Assembly (NCBI GenBank): GCA_032622095.1
Contig: CP136061.1
Location: forward strand, 51,907,762 to 51,971,761
Direction: 5' to 3'
Length of the DNA: 64,000 bases
Source of the DNA: Siphonodentalium dalli
Taxonomy: Eukaryota > Mollusca > Scaphopoda > Gadilida > Siphonodentaliidae
In this document: piece by piece, positions 46,760 through 57,920 of the stretch
Layout: every line of letters begins with the position of its first letter
Numbering within the stretch: the first letter of the stretch is position 1
Notes under the pieces: model-generated
Databases searched by the model: none
What the model was told of the DNA's origin: nothing
What the model saw: the letters and a program-made list of their open reading frames with translations, nothing else
Position numbers and translations under genes: made by a program

Positions 46760-47550
46760 TAATCATATGTCGCACGGCGCCCGATAAATATGTGGGGTGA
46801 CAGTGTGTTGTACACCATAGGTTCCCCCCCCCCCCCCCAGCGCACGACAAATACTTCAGTTAACAGCGTGTTACGCCATGTGTCCCCTGGCGCACGACAA
46901 ATAGGTCAATTCACTAACAGTGTTATTACGCCCTCCGTGTGCATACTGTATCGCTGTTACAGGATCTGTGGAGATATCTCGCAGAATAACACATTTCGGG
47001 TTTCACACGATGCGAGTTGTTTAGGAAATTGTAGTAGAACGAAGGGTAACGTCCTGTTCCCACAATATAACAAAAAAGGTGACGACATCGAATGTTTTTT
47101 TCTGGGAATAGTTCTAAGATTAGTAATATTACCGACCTCCCTGATGATGACATGAAATATACCGTATATTAATATATACTAACCAAATAGTAACATATTA
47201 TAAATGTATTGTATTTGCACTGCATTTTTATGAACTGTGTTCTGTTTACATATATATATTGCACTTGTGTTATTTTTACGAATAAAATTTATTAAAAAAA
47301 ACAAATGGGAGCTATTGGGTATTGATAACGTACTAGCTATATTGCGTAACGTTAGTCTTTTTGCAGGATGTATGTATTCACAGGTGTATCTTCGCGGATG
47401 CCCAATAAGTTTCAGTATGTAACTTTTATGACCGCGTTAATTGCTTTCGATATTTATGTGTGAACAATGGCTGGGCCACTCTTGGAGATTTTATTGCGGG
47501 AACACTATGCATAATATAACACGTAACATTGCTGATGAAGTATGAAACTA
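46760..47550. other. Intron 4, first part
   Basis: GCGCACGACAAATA is duplicated near 46840/46890. A 121-codon frame (46790-47155) shows no domain and is not called. Confidence 0.4.
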
Positions 47551-47557
47551 TTTAGTA

Positions 47558-47900
47558 ATAATAATACTGGAGCTTATATAGCACCTATCCCCGCGAGGGC
47601 CCTAAGCGCTTTACATTATTACCCCAGCTGTTGAGTAATGCCAAGTCTTCTGCATGCTGCCATACTGGCGCTTCACAAGATTGCTCTCGGTCTACACTTA
47701 CCCAACAACCAGGTTCTTATTTCTCGTCTAGGTACGACGCAGCGAGCACAGTACAAGTGACCTTGCCCAAGGGTCACAACCTGGCGCGAGATTTGAAACA
47801 GAGTGTGGCTATACATTGCACACACACACACCGCTTTACCCGGCCAAGGCACTTTTCCGGACACGATAGTCCACCGGCGGGTACCACTTCCACATATATA
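47558..47900 (-). mobile_element. tRNA-derived SINE, copy 2, head truncated or diverged
   Basis: Shares with the 8526 copy the (ATT)n tail (47558-47566), the AAAGCGC-like segment (TAAGCGCTTTAC), and the body motif GACCTTGCCCAAGGGTCACAACCTGGCGCGAGAT in the same order. Same orientation. The A-box head is less clear here. Confidence 0.6.
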
Positions 47901-48090
47901 GACTAGATGACTCCTATTCACCAATTGGGTTTCTAGTTATTTGTTATATATCTTGCCAAGATTCTACTCTAAGTACGCCCGTATAAATCATACTCCAACT
48001 GTTCAAAACCTCGAAACAGAATTTGCTCTTGTTATGACTGGGAACTGTATAGCATTGAAAGAACAACGCAAGGAATATAGTTCTTCAATT

Positions 48091-48326
48091 CTTGAAATAG
48101 TGTCTCTCATTTCCAGAATGAGGTCCCAAGATGGTTAATTTAGTGACGCTATCCCACACGGCGGGACAGCGTCACTTCTGTTGAGGCTATGCTATGGGAG
48201 ACCTATAGTATCAGAGTAAGGTCCTCATGTGGTGAATTTAGTTATGCTAGCCCATGTGCGGGTCATCGTCACTAAATTCACCCTCTGGGGACCTCATTCT
48301 GCAAATGACAGACACAATATTTCAAG
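48091..48326. mobile_element. TIR/hairpin element, copy 1
   Basis: Ends CTTGAAATAGTGTCTCTCAT...and reverse complement GACAGACACAATATTTCAAG; subterminal CAGAATGAGGTCCC / GGGGACCTCATTCTG. Inside are two stem-loops with TTAGTGACGCT/AGCGTCACT type arms. Second copy at 51131-51371. Confidence 0.75.
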
Positions 48327-48860
48327 GCTTGTATTTCGTAGTTAAGACTGTTCTTAATAATGTATTCGGCATATGGTGATTATCCCATCTCGAGATTACA
48401 TGATTTTTTGTGACATGTGTAAGTCGATTTCGCAATAAACATTTAGTTCATTGCCCTGGGAAATTGCATGAGTGTACTCGGCGCAAATCAAAAATCGACT
48501 CACAAAAGTTACCTAAATCATGCATTCTCGAGCTGAGTGGGACGTTCACGTAAGTGAAATACATTATTAATGAACATGTGTTAACGAAGAAATATAAAAC
48601 CCGCATTGTATTATAAATGTTATAACGTTCCCAGTCATATGCTCTTTAAAAGCCCTTCTTCAAACAACTCCGTTATTTCGTTAATAATCCTAGCCTCTAT
48701 CCTAACCTCGCGTGTCAATCTCTATCTAATCGTGAACCCCGATTAATTATATTTCGCCTTCCAACCGTGTGCTTATTGGCTGATTTTCTCACGTGTACAA
48801 TCGCTCAAGACAAATCATACGGGATTATACAATCATAACAACTATGATACTTGTGTTTTA
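48327..48860. other. Intron 4, last part, with a repeat also seen near 53.8 kb
   Basis: CCTAACCTCGCGTG...TAATCGTGAACCC...GTGTGCTTATTGGCTG (48700-48785) matches the flanks of the 54-kb LINE (53785-53845 and 57945-57960). It represents the uninterrupted form of that repeat. Confidence 0.55.
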
Positions 48861-48866
48861 TCACAG

Positions 48867-48982
48867 GTACGATCGTGTTCACTCCCAATGTTCGGGCCAA
48901 ACCATACGGGGAGAGGAAGCCTCGCTATCAATCATTTAAAGACACCCTTTACAGGGCGGGATTCTGGCTACAATATAAAACG
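48867..48982 (+). CDS. Repeat-domain protein, coding exon 5 (end of unit 2, helix of unit 3)
   Basis: Acceptor TTTTATCACAG, donor AAAACG|GTAAAA; phase 1 in (completes G269), phase 0 out. Residues 270-307: TIVFTPNVRAKPYGERKPRY, basic linker, then the helix SFKDTLYRAGFWLQYKT with W302-L303, equivalent to ANRWLSEKP of unit 1. Confidence 0.7.
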
Positions 48983-49685
48983 GTAAAACCACCTGGATTT
49001 TGTTGTAACATAGCCACCTTTGTTGTCTGACTGTTGTAACTCTTAAACATGTTATTCGTCCCTATATATATGTAGAGTTGTAAAGTGCGATAGGCAAAAC
49101 GTTCTACGCCGTGGTGATTATTTTGGGAGAGTAATTAAGATGTGATCTATTCTATCATCCAAATAAACACATGACAATTACATAAAACGGATATTGGGAA
49201 ACAGAGAATTATATACAATAGTCATATAGCATAATTATATACAAAAGACGATATATACATGTAACCCCAGACATAGAATAGAGCAGGTGGTTGTTAAAAC
49301 CGCTACCAGCGTGTCAACTGGGACGAGCAAGCCTGCACCGCGCATTATCCGAATCTGCAAGACAGTGTTACTTGCGCTTGTTTGAGTTCGTAAATAGAAC
49401 TAACCGGGAAGTAAATATTTTCGTCATAGTTACACGTGCTGTGTATTTTCAAATATCAGAAGAATATGTCGAAGTAATTGTCAGGGTGATCCACTCAACA
49501 CAGAAAGTTTGAATGTCTAGGATGAGCGAGCGCTGTGGTGTAATCAATATGGTGTTGACACTTTTATCTAGACAATACGCCGCGAAAATATCAAGTATAC
49601 CAAACTAGCCTTTTTAGCGACTAATGATCTCTATTGACCTACTGAGTGTTATATTAACTAAACGAACAATTACTACCACATAACA
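48983..49685. other. Intron 5, first part
   Basis: Nothing recognised. Confidence 0.4.
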
Positions 49686-49689
49686 CAAA

Positions 49690-50070
49690 TTATCAAGTTA
49701 TCTGCAAGTTATTATCTTGCAGGTGCAAGTTATTTATCTTGCAACATCAATCTAACTAAATTAAACCTGTATGATAATTACTTGCATGTGCAAGTTAATA
49801 TTTTACACATACAAGTTAGCTATCTTACACCTGCAAGTTATTATCTTACAACTGCAAGTTAGCTTCAGCACTGAGAATATTTTGTTATTAACTTGCACCT
49901 GAAATTTAGCTTTTGGCACCTGCAACTTAGTTATATTGCACGTTCAAGATATTATCTTGCACCAGTAAGATAGTTATATTGACCCTGCAAGTTATTTTCG
50001 TGCAGCTGCAAGTTATTATCTTGCAGGTGCAAGTTATTATCTTGCACATGCAAGTTAGCTATTTTCCGCC
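49690..50070. repeat. Array of TTGCA/TGCAA palindromes, orientation 1
   Basis: Units of about 21-25 bp of the type CTTGCAGGTGCAAGTTATTAT repeat about 15 times with drift. Each core CTTGCA-SS-TGCAAG is palindromic. Ends at a poly-C tract (50072-50082). Confidence 0.85.
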
Positions 50071-50082
50071 CCCCCCCCCCCA

Positions 50083-50460
50083 GTTACATCGAAAACGACG
50101 TTCTATAAACCCAAAAACTCTCTTCATTGCCCCGCCCACTTCTCATTTCATAAACGAGGTGTTATCCTCTATGAATTGAAACACTCATATATACCAGTAT
50201 CAGATTCCTAGATTATATCTACGGTCTCCAACCCACTCTCCCGCCACTCGCAAACATGAATTACCCAAAATACTCTGCTTTGCCCCGCCCACAAATTAAG
50301 AACGAGATACTATTCCTTGTAAACCGCGACACTCATATCAGTATCATATTGCTAGATGATCCCCATAGTCCCCACTCCACTCCCCCTACTATCGGAAATA
50401 TGAATTATTAAAAAAACGCCCTTTCCAGTCCTAAGTTTATAACAAAGTATTATTCATAAT
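50083..50460. repeat. Spacer with about 150-bp diverged tandem copies
   Basis: TTGCCCCGCCCAC recurs at 50130 and 50281, followed in both by ...ACACTCATAT...CAGTATCA. and CTAGAT; a third, shorter copy begins near 50400. No coding content. Confidence 0.65.
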
Positions 50461-50464
50461 ACTC

Positions 50465-50935
50465 CTTGACAATAACTTGCATGTGCACGGTAATTAACTT
50501 GCGTGTAAAAGATAGCTAACTTCCCTGTGCAACGTAATAATGTACAGGTGCAAGTTAACTAACATGCATGTGCAAGATAATAACTTGCAGGTGCAAGATA
50601 ACTACTAACTTGCAGCTGAAAGATAATAACTTGCAGGTGCAAATTAACGAAATTGCAGGGGCAAGATAATAACTTGCAGGAGCAAAATAAATAACTTCCA
50701 GCTGCAAGATAATAACTTGCACGTGCAAAATACTAACTTGCAAGATAACTAACTTGCTGATGCAAGATAATAACTTGTGTGTGCAAGATAACTAACTTGT
50801 TGGTGCAAAGAGCTAATTTGTATGTGCAAGATATTCACTTGCACCAGCAAGTTACTATCTGGAAGGGGCAAGTTAGTTATCTTGCTGTTGCAAGATAAAT
50901 TGCACACGATAATAACTTGCAGGTGCAAGTTAATA
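50465..50935. repeat. Array of TTGCA/TGCAA palindromes, orientation 2
   Basis: Units read CTTGCAGGTGCAAGATAATAA, the reverse complement of array 1, about 20 times. The two arrays thus form a 1.2-kb inverted pair around the spacer. Confidence 0.85.
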
Positions 50936-51130
50936 AATAAATTTGCTTGGCGCAAACCGACCACAGTACAATATTCATTTTCCCGGTCATTCCATTTCCG
51001 ATTCCAGAATTCCGATGAATTCAAGTGGTACAATTTTTGTTTGGGGCCCGAACACCTTACTCGACTTGAAATTTGTTTAATGATTCAATCCGTCTTTCTG
51101 TACCATACTATTATTGTTTCGGTATCAAGA

Positions 51131-51371
51131 CTTGAAATAGGGTGTCTGTCATTTGCAGAATGAGGTCCCCAGAGAGTGAATTTAGTGATGCTACTCCGCA
51201 TAGCGGGCTAGCATCACTAATTCACCCTCTGGGGACCTCATTCTGCTTACACCTCATCAGAATGAGGTTCCCAGAGGGTGAATTTGGTGATGCTAGCCCG
51301 CTATGCGGGGTAGCATCACTAACTTCACCATCTGGGTACCTCATTCTGCAAATGACAGACACACTATTTCA
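51131..51371. mobile_element. TIR/hairpin element, copy 2
   Basis: Like 48091 but with two well-kept hairpins back to back, each with GTGATGCTAxxCCGC / GCGGxxTAGCATCAC arms, between ends GTCTGTCATTTGCAGAATGA and its reverse complement. Confidence 0.85.
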
Positions 51372-51487
51372 AGGCTTGTTCGGTATTATTTCGAAACCGG
51401 GAAAATTCAAAAGCCAGGATATTATTAGGCATATTTTGGGACGCAAATCTCCATGCGGCTTTAAACTGTAAATGTTTATCGTTGCAG

Positions 51488-51542
51488 GATATAAAGGTTG
51501 TCAGTATATCGTCAAAACCAGTGAAGGCACACGAGACACATG
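51488..51542 (+). CDS. Repeat-domain protein, coding exon 6 (start of unit 3), gene continues
   Basis: Acceptor TTATCGTTGCAG, donor ACATG|GTATGT; phase 0 in, phase 1 out. Residues 308-325: DIKVVSISSKPVKAHETH, aligning with YTVYKCETLVIQV. The intron before it falls at the same place in the unit as the intron before exon 4 (just before the E-T strand). No following exon with the needed phase was found before 54 kb or beyond, so the end of the gene is missing or lies past the window. Confidence 0.6.
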
Positions 51543-51558
51543 GTATGTAATCGTAACT

Positions 51559-51888
51559 AGTAATTATATAGGTCATGCCATGAATCTCTACTCTGGCTAC
51601 GCTCCGTATATATCATACTCAACCAGTAATTATATAGGTCATGTCATGAATCTCTACTCTGGCTACGCTCCGTATATATCATACTCAACCAGTAATTATA
51701 TAGGTCATGTCATGAATCTCTACTCTGGCTACGCTCCGTAGATATCATACTCAACCAGTAATTATATAGGTCATGTGATGAATCTCTACTCTGGCTAGGC
51801 TCCGTAGATATCATACTCAACCAGTAATTATATAGGTCATGTCATGAATCTCTACTCTGGCTACGCTCCGTAGATATCATACTCAACC
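51559..51888. repeat. Tandem array, 5 x 66 bp, directly after exon 6 donor
   Basis: AGTAATTATATAGGTCATGT starts at 51559, 51625, 51691, 51757 and 51823, exactly 66 bp apart, with almost no differences. 66 is divisible by three, so a frame stays open for the first copies; this is not coding evidence. Confidence 0.95.
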
Positions 51889-52012
51889 AGTTCAAATCAT
51901 CGACGACGTTTGATTTTGCGACAAGGAAGTTTCTAAAATTAATCATTAATTAAAATAATATTGCCGGTAGAATATATTTCTTAGTTAATACCTCTTCCTT
52001 AATATATTATAA

Positions 52013-52650
52013 TTAAAGGGGTACTGTACACAGAGATAGACGATTTTTTTATTTACTCCCACTGAAATAACTTTCAAGTTAAATTGTGTTCGCGTTATAC
52101 GAGTTTCGTATAAACCTAATTTAGCGAAGAAAATATTGATCTTGGAAACAAAATATTACGATTTCAAACTACGCGCCATGTTTTTGACCTTCACCGGAGA
52201 AAACGCAGGTCGCATGAAGAACCGGAAGTTCGTTGTTCGCAGTTTCGATCTCTTTCATCGAACATTCTCACTCCCTATAAAAATACTTGACGCTTTGAAT
52301 CTTGTTTCTTTCTCGTTTTTTTCCGAATCGGTTATAGCGGGCCTTTCGTTTGCAGGTAACATGTTTTGTTTGCAACTCAATAATGTTCGCGAACGGCCGT
52401 CGATAAAAGTCACCCAACATATGAGATTTCAAGAACGGTAACTCGTAATGGCATAATTCTCCATTTTATGACTCCAGCCATAAATTGATTTATATTAAAT
52501 AATTCAATTTTACTTTTATGATAGCCTGTTAACCGGAAGGTTTTCAGTAGACATCATCGACTCAAATTAGTTATTTTAAAATATAATATTGATATTAGAT
52601 AGCTATTGTCATCAGGAATTTATTGCAATTGGGGTACAGTACCCCTTTAA
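52013..52650. mobile_element. TTAA-flanked MITE (piggyBac-like), 638 bp
   Basis: TTAA followed by AGGGGTACTGTAC at the left and GTACAGTACCCCTTTAA at the right. TTAA edges plus short TIR suggest a piggyBac-type non-autonomous element. No transposase. It contains an exon-like piece around 52357-52438 that is rejected as a host exon. Confidence 0.65.
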
Positions 52651-53865
52651 GGAACAGGTTTTAACGTGATTATTTAAGCTTAATCCACGCTTGGTGATTG
52701 GTTACTTGACATTAGATATTATATATATATTATATTATATCGAACGTTCTTCATGCTGTCCCAACGCCAATAATGTCAAACAATTAACAATCAGATGGTG
52801 TTAACTGGTGAACATATTAATACTTTTTCTACTGAAAACGAACTGAAGATTCGTTTCAAAATTTTTGAAGAGATGTTGTGATCAGCGGCTGCAAGAACGT
52901 GATATAGCCTAACTACAAACATGTGGAAAACATCACAAATTAAATGCAGTGTTTGCTTACGATCATTTATTGTGCTGTAGTGGTCGAATACAAAGACAAT
53001 TTCGGACAAAAAAAGTTGAACTATTCCAGCAAGTCGGAGATAACTTTCATATTACCTCCCCGGAATAATTCTGGATTTCCCAAGCGATAGTGGGTGTGCT
53101 AAACATTAGGAAGCCGACTACATATGATTATATCCATATTGATCCCAATCAAATTATTAAAATAAAAAAAAAATTATGTCCCAGCTCGAGATTGTATGAT
53201 TTAAAGATACGGGCGGTGTTGGCGGTGGGTATGTTGTTAAAATATTCAGCTCCGTCAAAAACCGCCATAAACAGAAAGAATAGTAAAATATTGACATATT
53301 GTGTTCTTATACCAATCAGAAATATGGCACAAACAGTATGTATTTGTCAATTTTTTCCCCTTTGTTATGTAAAAAAGCAAAAAAAAGTTACGTTTCCTGG
53401 CTTTTGTTTAGATCCGGATATGGTAAACATAAAGAGCGTTTTTGTTACTGGTTTCCTGATATGGAAATAATAAAGAGCGTTTATATCATTTGTGGTCGAT
53501 TAACCAATAGAATTGCACTGTGTTATGTAAACAGAAGCACAACTTATGTAACACGAGCAGACTCTTGTTTACGTACACCATCGTACGTCTTGACGACAAC
53601 ATACTATTTACGCGCTGATTATTTTTGGCATATGAACAAAACTATATATATTTTAATATTCCTTCTGTTGGTGGCGATTTGATCACATATGAATATTTAT
53701 GTAACGAACGCCGTCCGTACCTTTAAGTGATGTTGGTGAGCGATTATGATTTGCGTCTTTCAATCTCGATCTGGGACCACCTAACCTCGCGTGACAGATG
53801 TTACTGCGACTGAATAGGAATCACTATTTAATCGTGAACCCATTTGTAAGTAATTATAGTATTAA
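52651..53865. other. Unassigned
   Basis: Two overlapping open frames (53090-53682) lack recognisable domains. The segment 53785-53845 matches the repeat at 48700. Confidence 0.4.
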
Positions 53866-55854
53866 ATGATAGACATTGTTAGCTATCGGGCGAGGATCGG
53901 CTGTTATTTTATCAGATCGTCTCGGTTACCGAAAAAGTTCAGACTAGATAGATTATCTTCTCAGCTTACATTGCTATATCTTATTCTAAGATTCCGAGGC
54001 ATTTCGTCTGAGGTGGCGATCGTTATACTTGTATCACTGTTATTCTTACACTTGCCAGAAACTGAATCAGTACTAGATAATCTCATGAAAATGAATATTG
54101 AGCGAACTTACAAATGTGATGGCATTTCTTGTTATCGTACAAAGATGCCCATATTCCTTCTAGTTGTTGTATTATTGATAGACCTTATTATATTGCTGAT
54201 TATTTGAAGCGGAAATATCGAAACTAACCCTGGGCCTATACCAGGATATCCTGCAACCGATAACACATGTTCTATAATACAATTGAATACTCAGAGTATA
54301 CGACATAAAATGGACACCCTCAATGCGGAATTGACCGATTATGATATTTGTCTTTTTACTGAAACCTGGCTAGACCAGTCTGTTCCTAATTCTGAAATTA
54401 TGCTTCATGGATATCATGAACCTATACGCAACGATAGGGGATTGGACACAACAGGAGGTGGTGTCTGTATATTTCTGAGAAATACTCTACCGTTTAAAAT
54501 GAGGCCTGATCTTATAGATCCAAATATTGAATCTGTGCGGGTGGAAGTGTATCTTAGTGGTAAGAAAATTTTAATTGGATGTTTTTACAGACCACAAAAC
54601 TCGCCAGTCTCGTCATGGGACAGCATCGAAATAAATATTAAAAATGCTATTGATGATGTGCATAATGTTATTATTGGAGGTGACTTCAATGAAAATTACA
54701 ATTCCGCGAGCTGCACCTCAAAAATAAATGGTCTAAAAACTAGATGTGGATTAAACCAGTTAGTTAATGAAGGCACTCATTTCACGGAGTCTTCAGAAAC
54801 CATTCTGGATCTGTTTTTAACAAATTATGGTGATATTATTGATAAAACTGAAGTTATGTCCCCTTTCTTTCCAGAAATGATACGGTACCATTGCCCCATA
54901 AAAATTACACTAAACTTCCACATTGAACGTGCGTCAATAATTACTCGACGAATATGGAATTTCGATAGAGCTAACTTCGAGGCAATGAATCATACGTTTT
55001 CTGCTTGGGATTACCGGGATATTGTCCGCACCACTCCCGTGTCTGCTCTCGTAACTCACTATACTGATAAAATCCACCAAGTTTGCCAGGAATTTATACC
55101 AAGTAAGGTTGTACATATTAGAAGGGACGTTCCAGAATGGCTTACTTGCGGTTTAAGACAACTAATGAGACAACGAAATAGATTGCATAAAAGTGCTAAA
55201 ATCAAAAACACACCTAATACATGGAGTAAATTTCGGGCGAAACGAAACGAAGTCATTAGCGCAGTCTGGAAAGCCAAATTGGATTATGATAACAAACTTG
55301 ATGCAATACTTATTAATGACTCCGACAACTCAACATGGTGGAAACAATTTCAGAAATTAATCTCAAATGGTAAGCGCAATTCACTACCCCCTCTCCAACT
55401 CAATGGCGAGCACATTATTTCTACTGTAGATAAAGTTAATGCTTTAAATTCATACTTTTGTGATATATCCAGCATAGATGATTCTGTACATTATCTTCCC
55501 ATACAAACTCTACTAGTAACGGGCAACCCTACGCTGGGTGAGCTCAAAATAACGACAATTGACGTTTATGATGCTCTAAATGGTATGAAACCATCTAAGG
55601 CGTGCGGTCCAGATATGATAAATCCTAGGGTCCTAAAACAATGTGCCAAATCACTCTGTGAACCTATAACACTGTTATGTAATGCATTTAGTGAAAACTG
55701 TTATTATCCTTCTGAGTGGAAGCTGTCGAATGTATGTCCAGTTTTTAAAAGTGGAGACCAAAGCATTCTATCGAATTACCGCCCAATTTCATTGTTAAGC
55801 TGTTTATCGAAAGTTTTCGAGAAATTCATATATAAACATTTGTGGACGTTTTGA
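53866..55854 (+). pseudogene. LINE 2A-like leader and endonuclease
   Basis: One frame from 53866 to 55854 broken by a single TGA at 54205-54207. Before it lies a strongly hydrophobic run (FLLVVVLLIDLIILLII); after it SGNIETNPGP (54208-54237). The 2A consensus is D-x-E-x-NPGP; here the D is N. The endonuclease follows: IQLNTQSIRHKMDTL, LFTETWLD, GGGVCIFLR, GCFYRPQNS, GGDFNENY, LDLFLTN and YHCPI (the final catalytic H). The start of the RT follows (SKACGPDMINPRVLKQC, NYRPISLLSCLSKVFEKFIY) before a frame break at about 55850. Confidence 0.9.
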
Positions 55855-55859
55855 TAAAA

Positions 55860-57409
55860 ACGGGTTACTTTCTATGTACCAGTCTGGTTTTAAAAGAGGT
55901 GATTCGACTGTGTACCAGTTGACTGAAGTTTATGATTCTATATGTAGATCACTAGATGAAGGCAAAGAGGTTCGTTGCGTATTTTGTGATATGAGCAAGG
56001 CCTTTTTGACAAGGTGTGGCATAAAGGGCTTTTTCTCAAACTAAAAACAAATGGCATTACGGAAAATGTGTATAATCTTCTCGTTTCTTACTTGGAACTT
56101 AGAAAGCAGAGGGTGTCAGCTGACAATGAACTATCTGAATGGCGTGCAACTACTGCTGGTGTCCCGCAGGGATGAATTTTAGGACCCCTGTTATTCTTAA
56201 TATATATAAATGACATAACTGAAAATCTTGTGTGCAACATTCGTCTTTTTGCTGATGACACCTCTATCTTTCTTACAGTTGAAAATCCTAATATAGCCGC
56301 TGGTATAATCAACCGAGATATTGAAACGATAGTCAGTTGGTCTGTAAAATGGCTTGTTAAATTTAATCCTCTCAAGACTGAAACACTACTAGTTTCGCGC
56401 AAGAATGATCAACCGTTTCACCCCATTTTATTTATGGGAAATTCCATAATCACTGATGTGCAAGCGCATAAACATTTAGGTTTAACCTTTGACGATCGTG
56501 GCACTTGGAATACACACATTAATTCAATAACCGAGAAAGCCTGGAAAAAAATTAAATATGATCAAACGTTTTAAATATAGGCTGAGCAGAAAGTCTCTCG
56601 AAAAAAATTATTTCACTTTCATTCGACCAATTTTAGAATATGCCTCCCCCGTTTGGGATAATTGTCCAGACTACTTACGAGATGATATTGAAGACATCCA
56701 ATATGAAATGGCGAGAATAGTTACCGGTGCAACCCGAAGTGTTAGTAATGCCAAGTTGATAGATGAGGCCGGGTGGGAATATCTTGACGATAGACGCAAG
56801 CAGCATAAATTGATCCAATTCTTCAAAATGAAAACCGGTAGGGCACCACCTTATATTAGTAATATGGTACCCCCAGAAAGTAACTCATTACATGACCACA
56901 ACACTAGAAATACAATGAAACGTCCCCCTGATAGTAATAATGACTACTATATGCAATCCTTTCTTCCGTCGTCTGTCCGTTCGTGGAATGTACTCCCAGA
57001 CTCTGTTAAAGAAGCAACTTCATTAGGCGATTTCAATCGCAATCTTAAACCTGATATATTAAAGCCTAAGTACTACTTTACCAGCTATTCTAGGACAGCT
57101 CAAATTTACCACACCAGGCTGAGATTAAGATGTAGCAATCTTAACAGCGATCTAAAAGATAACCACCTCAAAGACTTGCCTTATTGCATGTGTGGTTGCA
57201 TTGAAACTGCTAGACATTTTTTTCTGGAATGCGCGCAATATACCTCTCACAGAGAAGAACTTCTTAATACCCTATCTGATGTAACAATAACTAGTGAATT
57301 ATTACTATGGGGATCTGATGAATTATCCTATGAAACTAATAAGAAAATCTTCATGGCAGCTCAGAAATTTATAATAACCAGTAATCGCTTTCAACGATTC
57401 TTCTCTTAA
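55860..57409 (+). pseudogene. LINE reverse transcriptase and C-terminal Cys/His domain
   Basis: Pieces in changing frames: YQSGFKRGDSTVYQL, DMSKAF (frame break just after, near 56006), GVPQG then TGA at 56173-56175 in place of a codon before ILGPLLFLIYINDI, RLFADDTSIFL (catalytic), and after another break near 56556 the thumb (56558-57409) with IRPILEYASPVWDNCP. The end holds a CMCGC...H...C cluster (residues about 209-227 of the last piece) and ends RFQRFFS. The last 80 residues are closely related to those at 61487-61738. Confidence 0.9.
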
Positions 57410-57920
57410 GCTGTTCCAAAATTGCAATATTGAACTCTCATGGTACATCATAAACCGAGATGCTATTGATCTCTCCAACGTGGGTCGTCGGGTCTATGGA
57501 CCACTGCAGATGTTCACATGGTTATTTTTCCAATCACAAATTATGTATAAATACTTTTTATTTCCTTGAAATGTGTTATTATATATCTTTTTGGTTTATT
57601 TGAAATTAATTATATGCATGTTCAGATATATAATTACACCTCACACTCTGTACTCTCTGACCTTCTCTCTAAAATTCTGACATTATCTTCTGTCCCTTTG
57701 TCTCGCCTCCACCTCATATTTCTTCTTTCTATGGATCTTTTTTATGCCTCTATTATTTACCCCTACTTGACTTGCAGTCAAGTAGGGCTGTGCCATTGTC
57801 AAGGGAGAGGGCTTCAAATAAGCCTATGGCTTGTTGCCTAATCCCATTTTTCTTCTAAATTTGTATCTATTGTAATTATTTATCTGAATGTCCATAGAGG
57901 GAAAAATAAATACTGTTTAA

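Larger units (their letters stand above)
53866..57920 (+). mobile_element. LINE with 2A-like motif, nearly full length, broken
   Basis: Order: hydrophobic N-terminal leader with 2A-like NPGP motif, AP endonuclease, reverse transcriptase, C-terminal Cys/His domain, then a 3' UTR to about 57920 (ending AATAAATACTGTTTAAACT). It lies within a repeat whose uninterrupted form is at 48700. At least one stop before the endonuclease, one in the RT, and three frame breaks make this copy inactive. APE-type LINEs carrying 2A peptides are known in invertebrates, which fits. Confidence 0.85.

Noticed and set aside
49690-50935. Possible CRISPR-like array (short palindromic repeats with spacers)
   Set aside because: Spacers are as repetitive as the repeats, units drift, the genome is an animal's, and no cas gene is near.
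49979-51033. ORFs rich in Q, V, I, L (QVIILQVQVIIL-type)
   Set aside because: Translation of the TTGCA/TGCAA arrays; no start or splice context.
52136-52441. 101-codon ORF with acceptor and donor-like sites (GTTTGCAG...AACG|GTAACT), in a phase that would fit after exon 6
   Set aside because: It lies fully inside the TTAA-flanked MITE and does not resemble the repeat units of the gene.
53090-53682. Two overlapping ORFs of about 126 codons before the LINE
   Set aside because: AT-rich, lysine/isoleucine-rich translation without motifs; the LINE starts later and no ORF1 features are seen.
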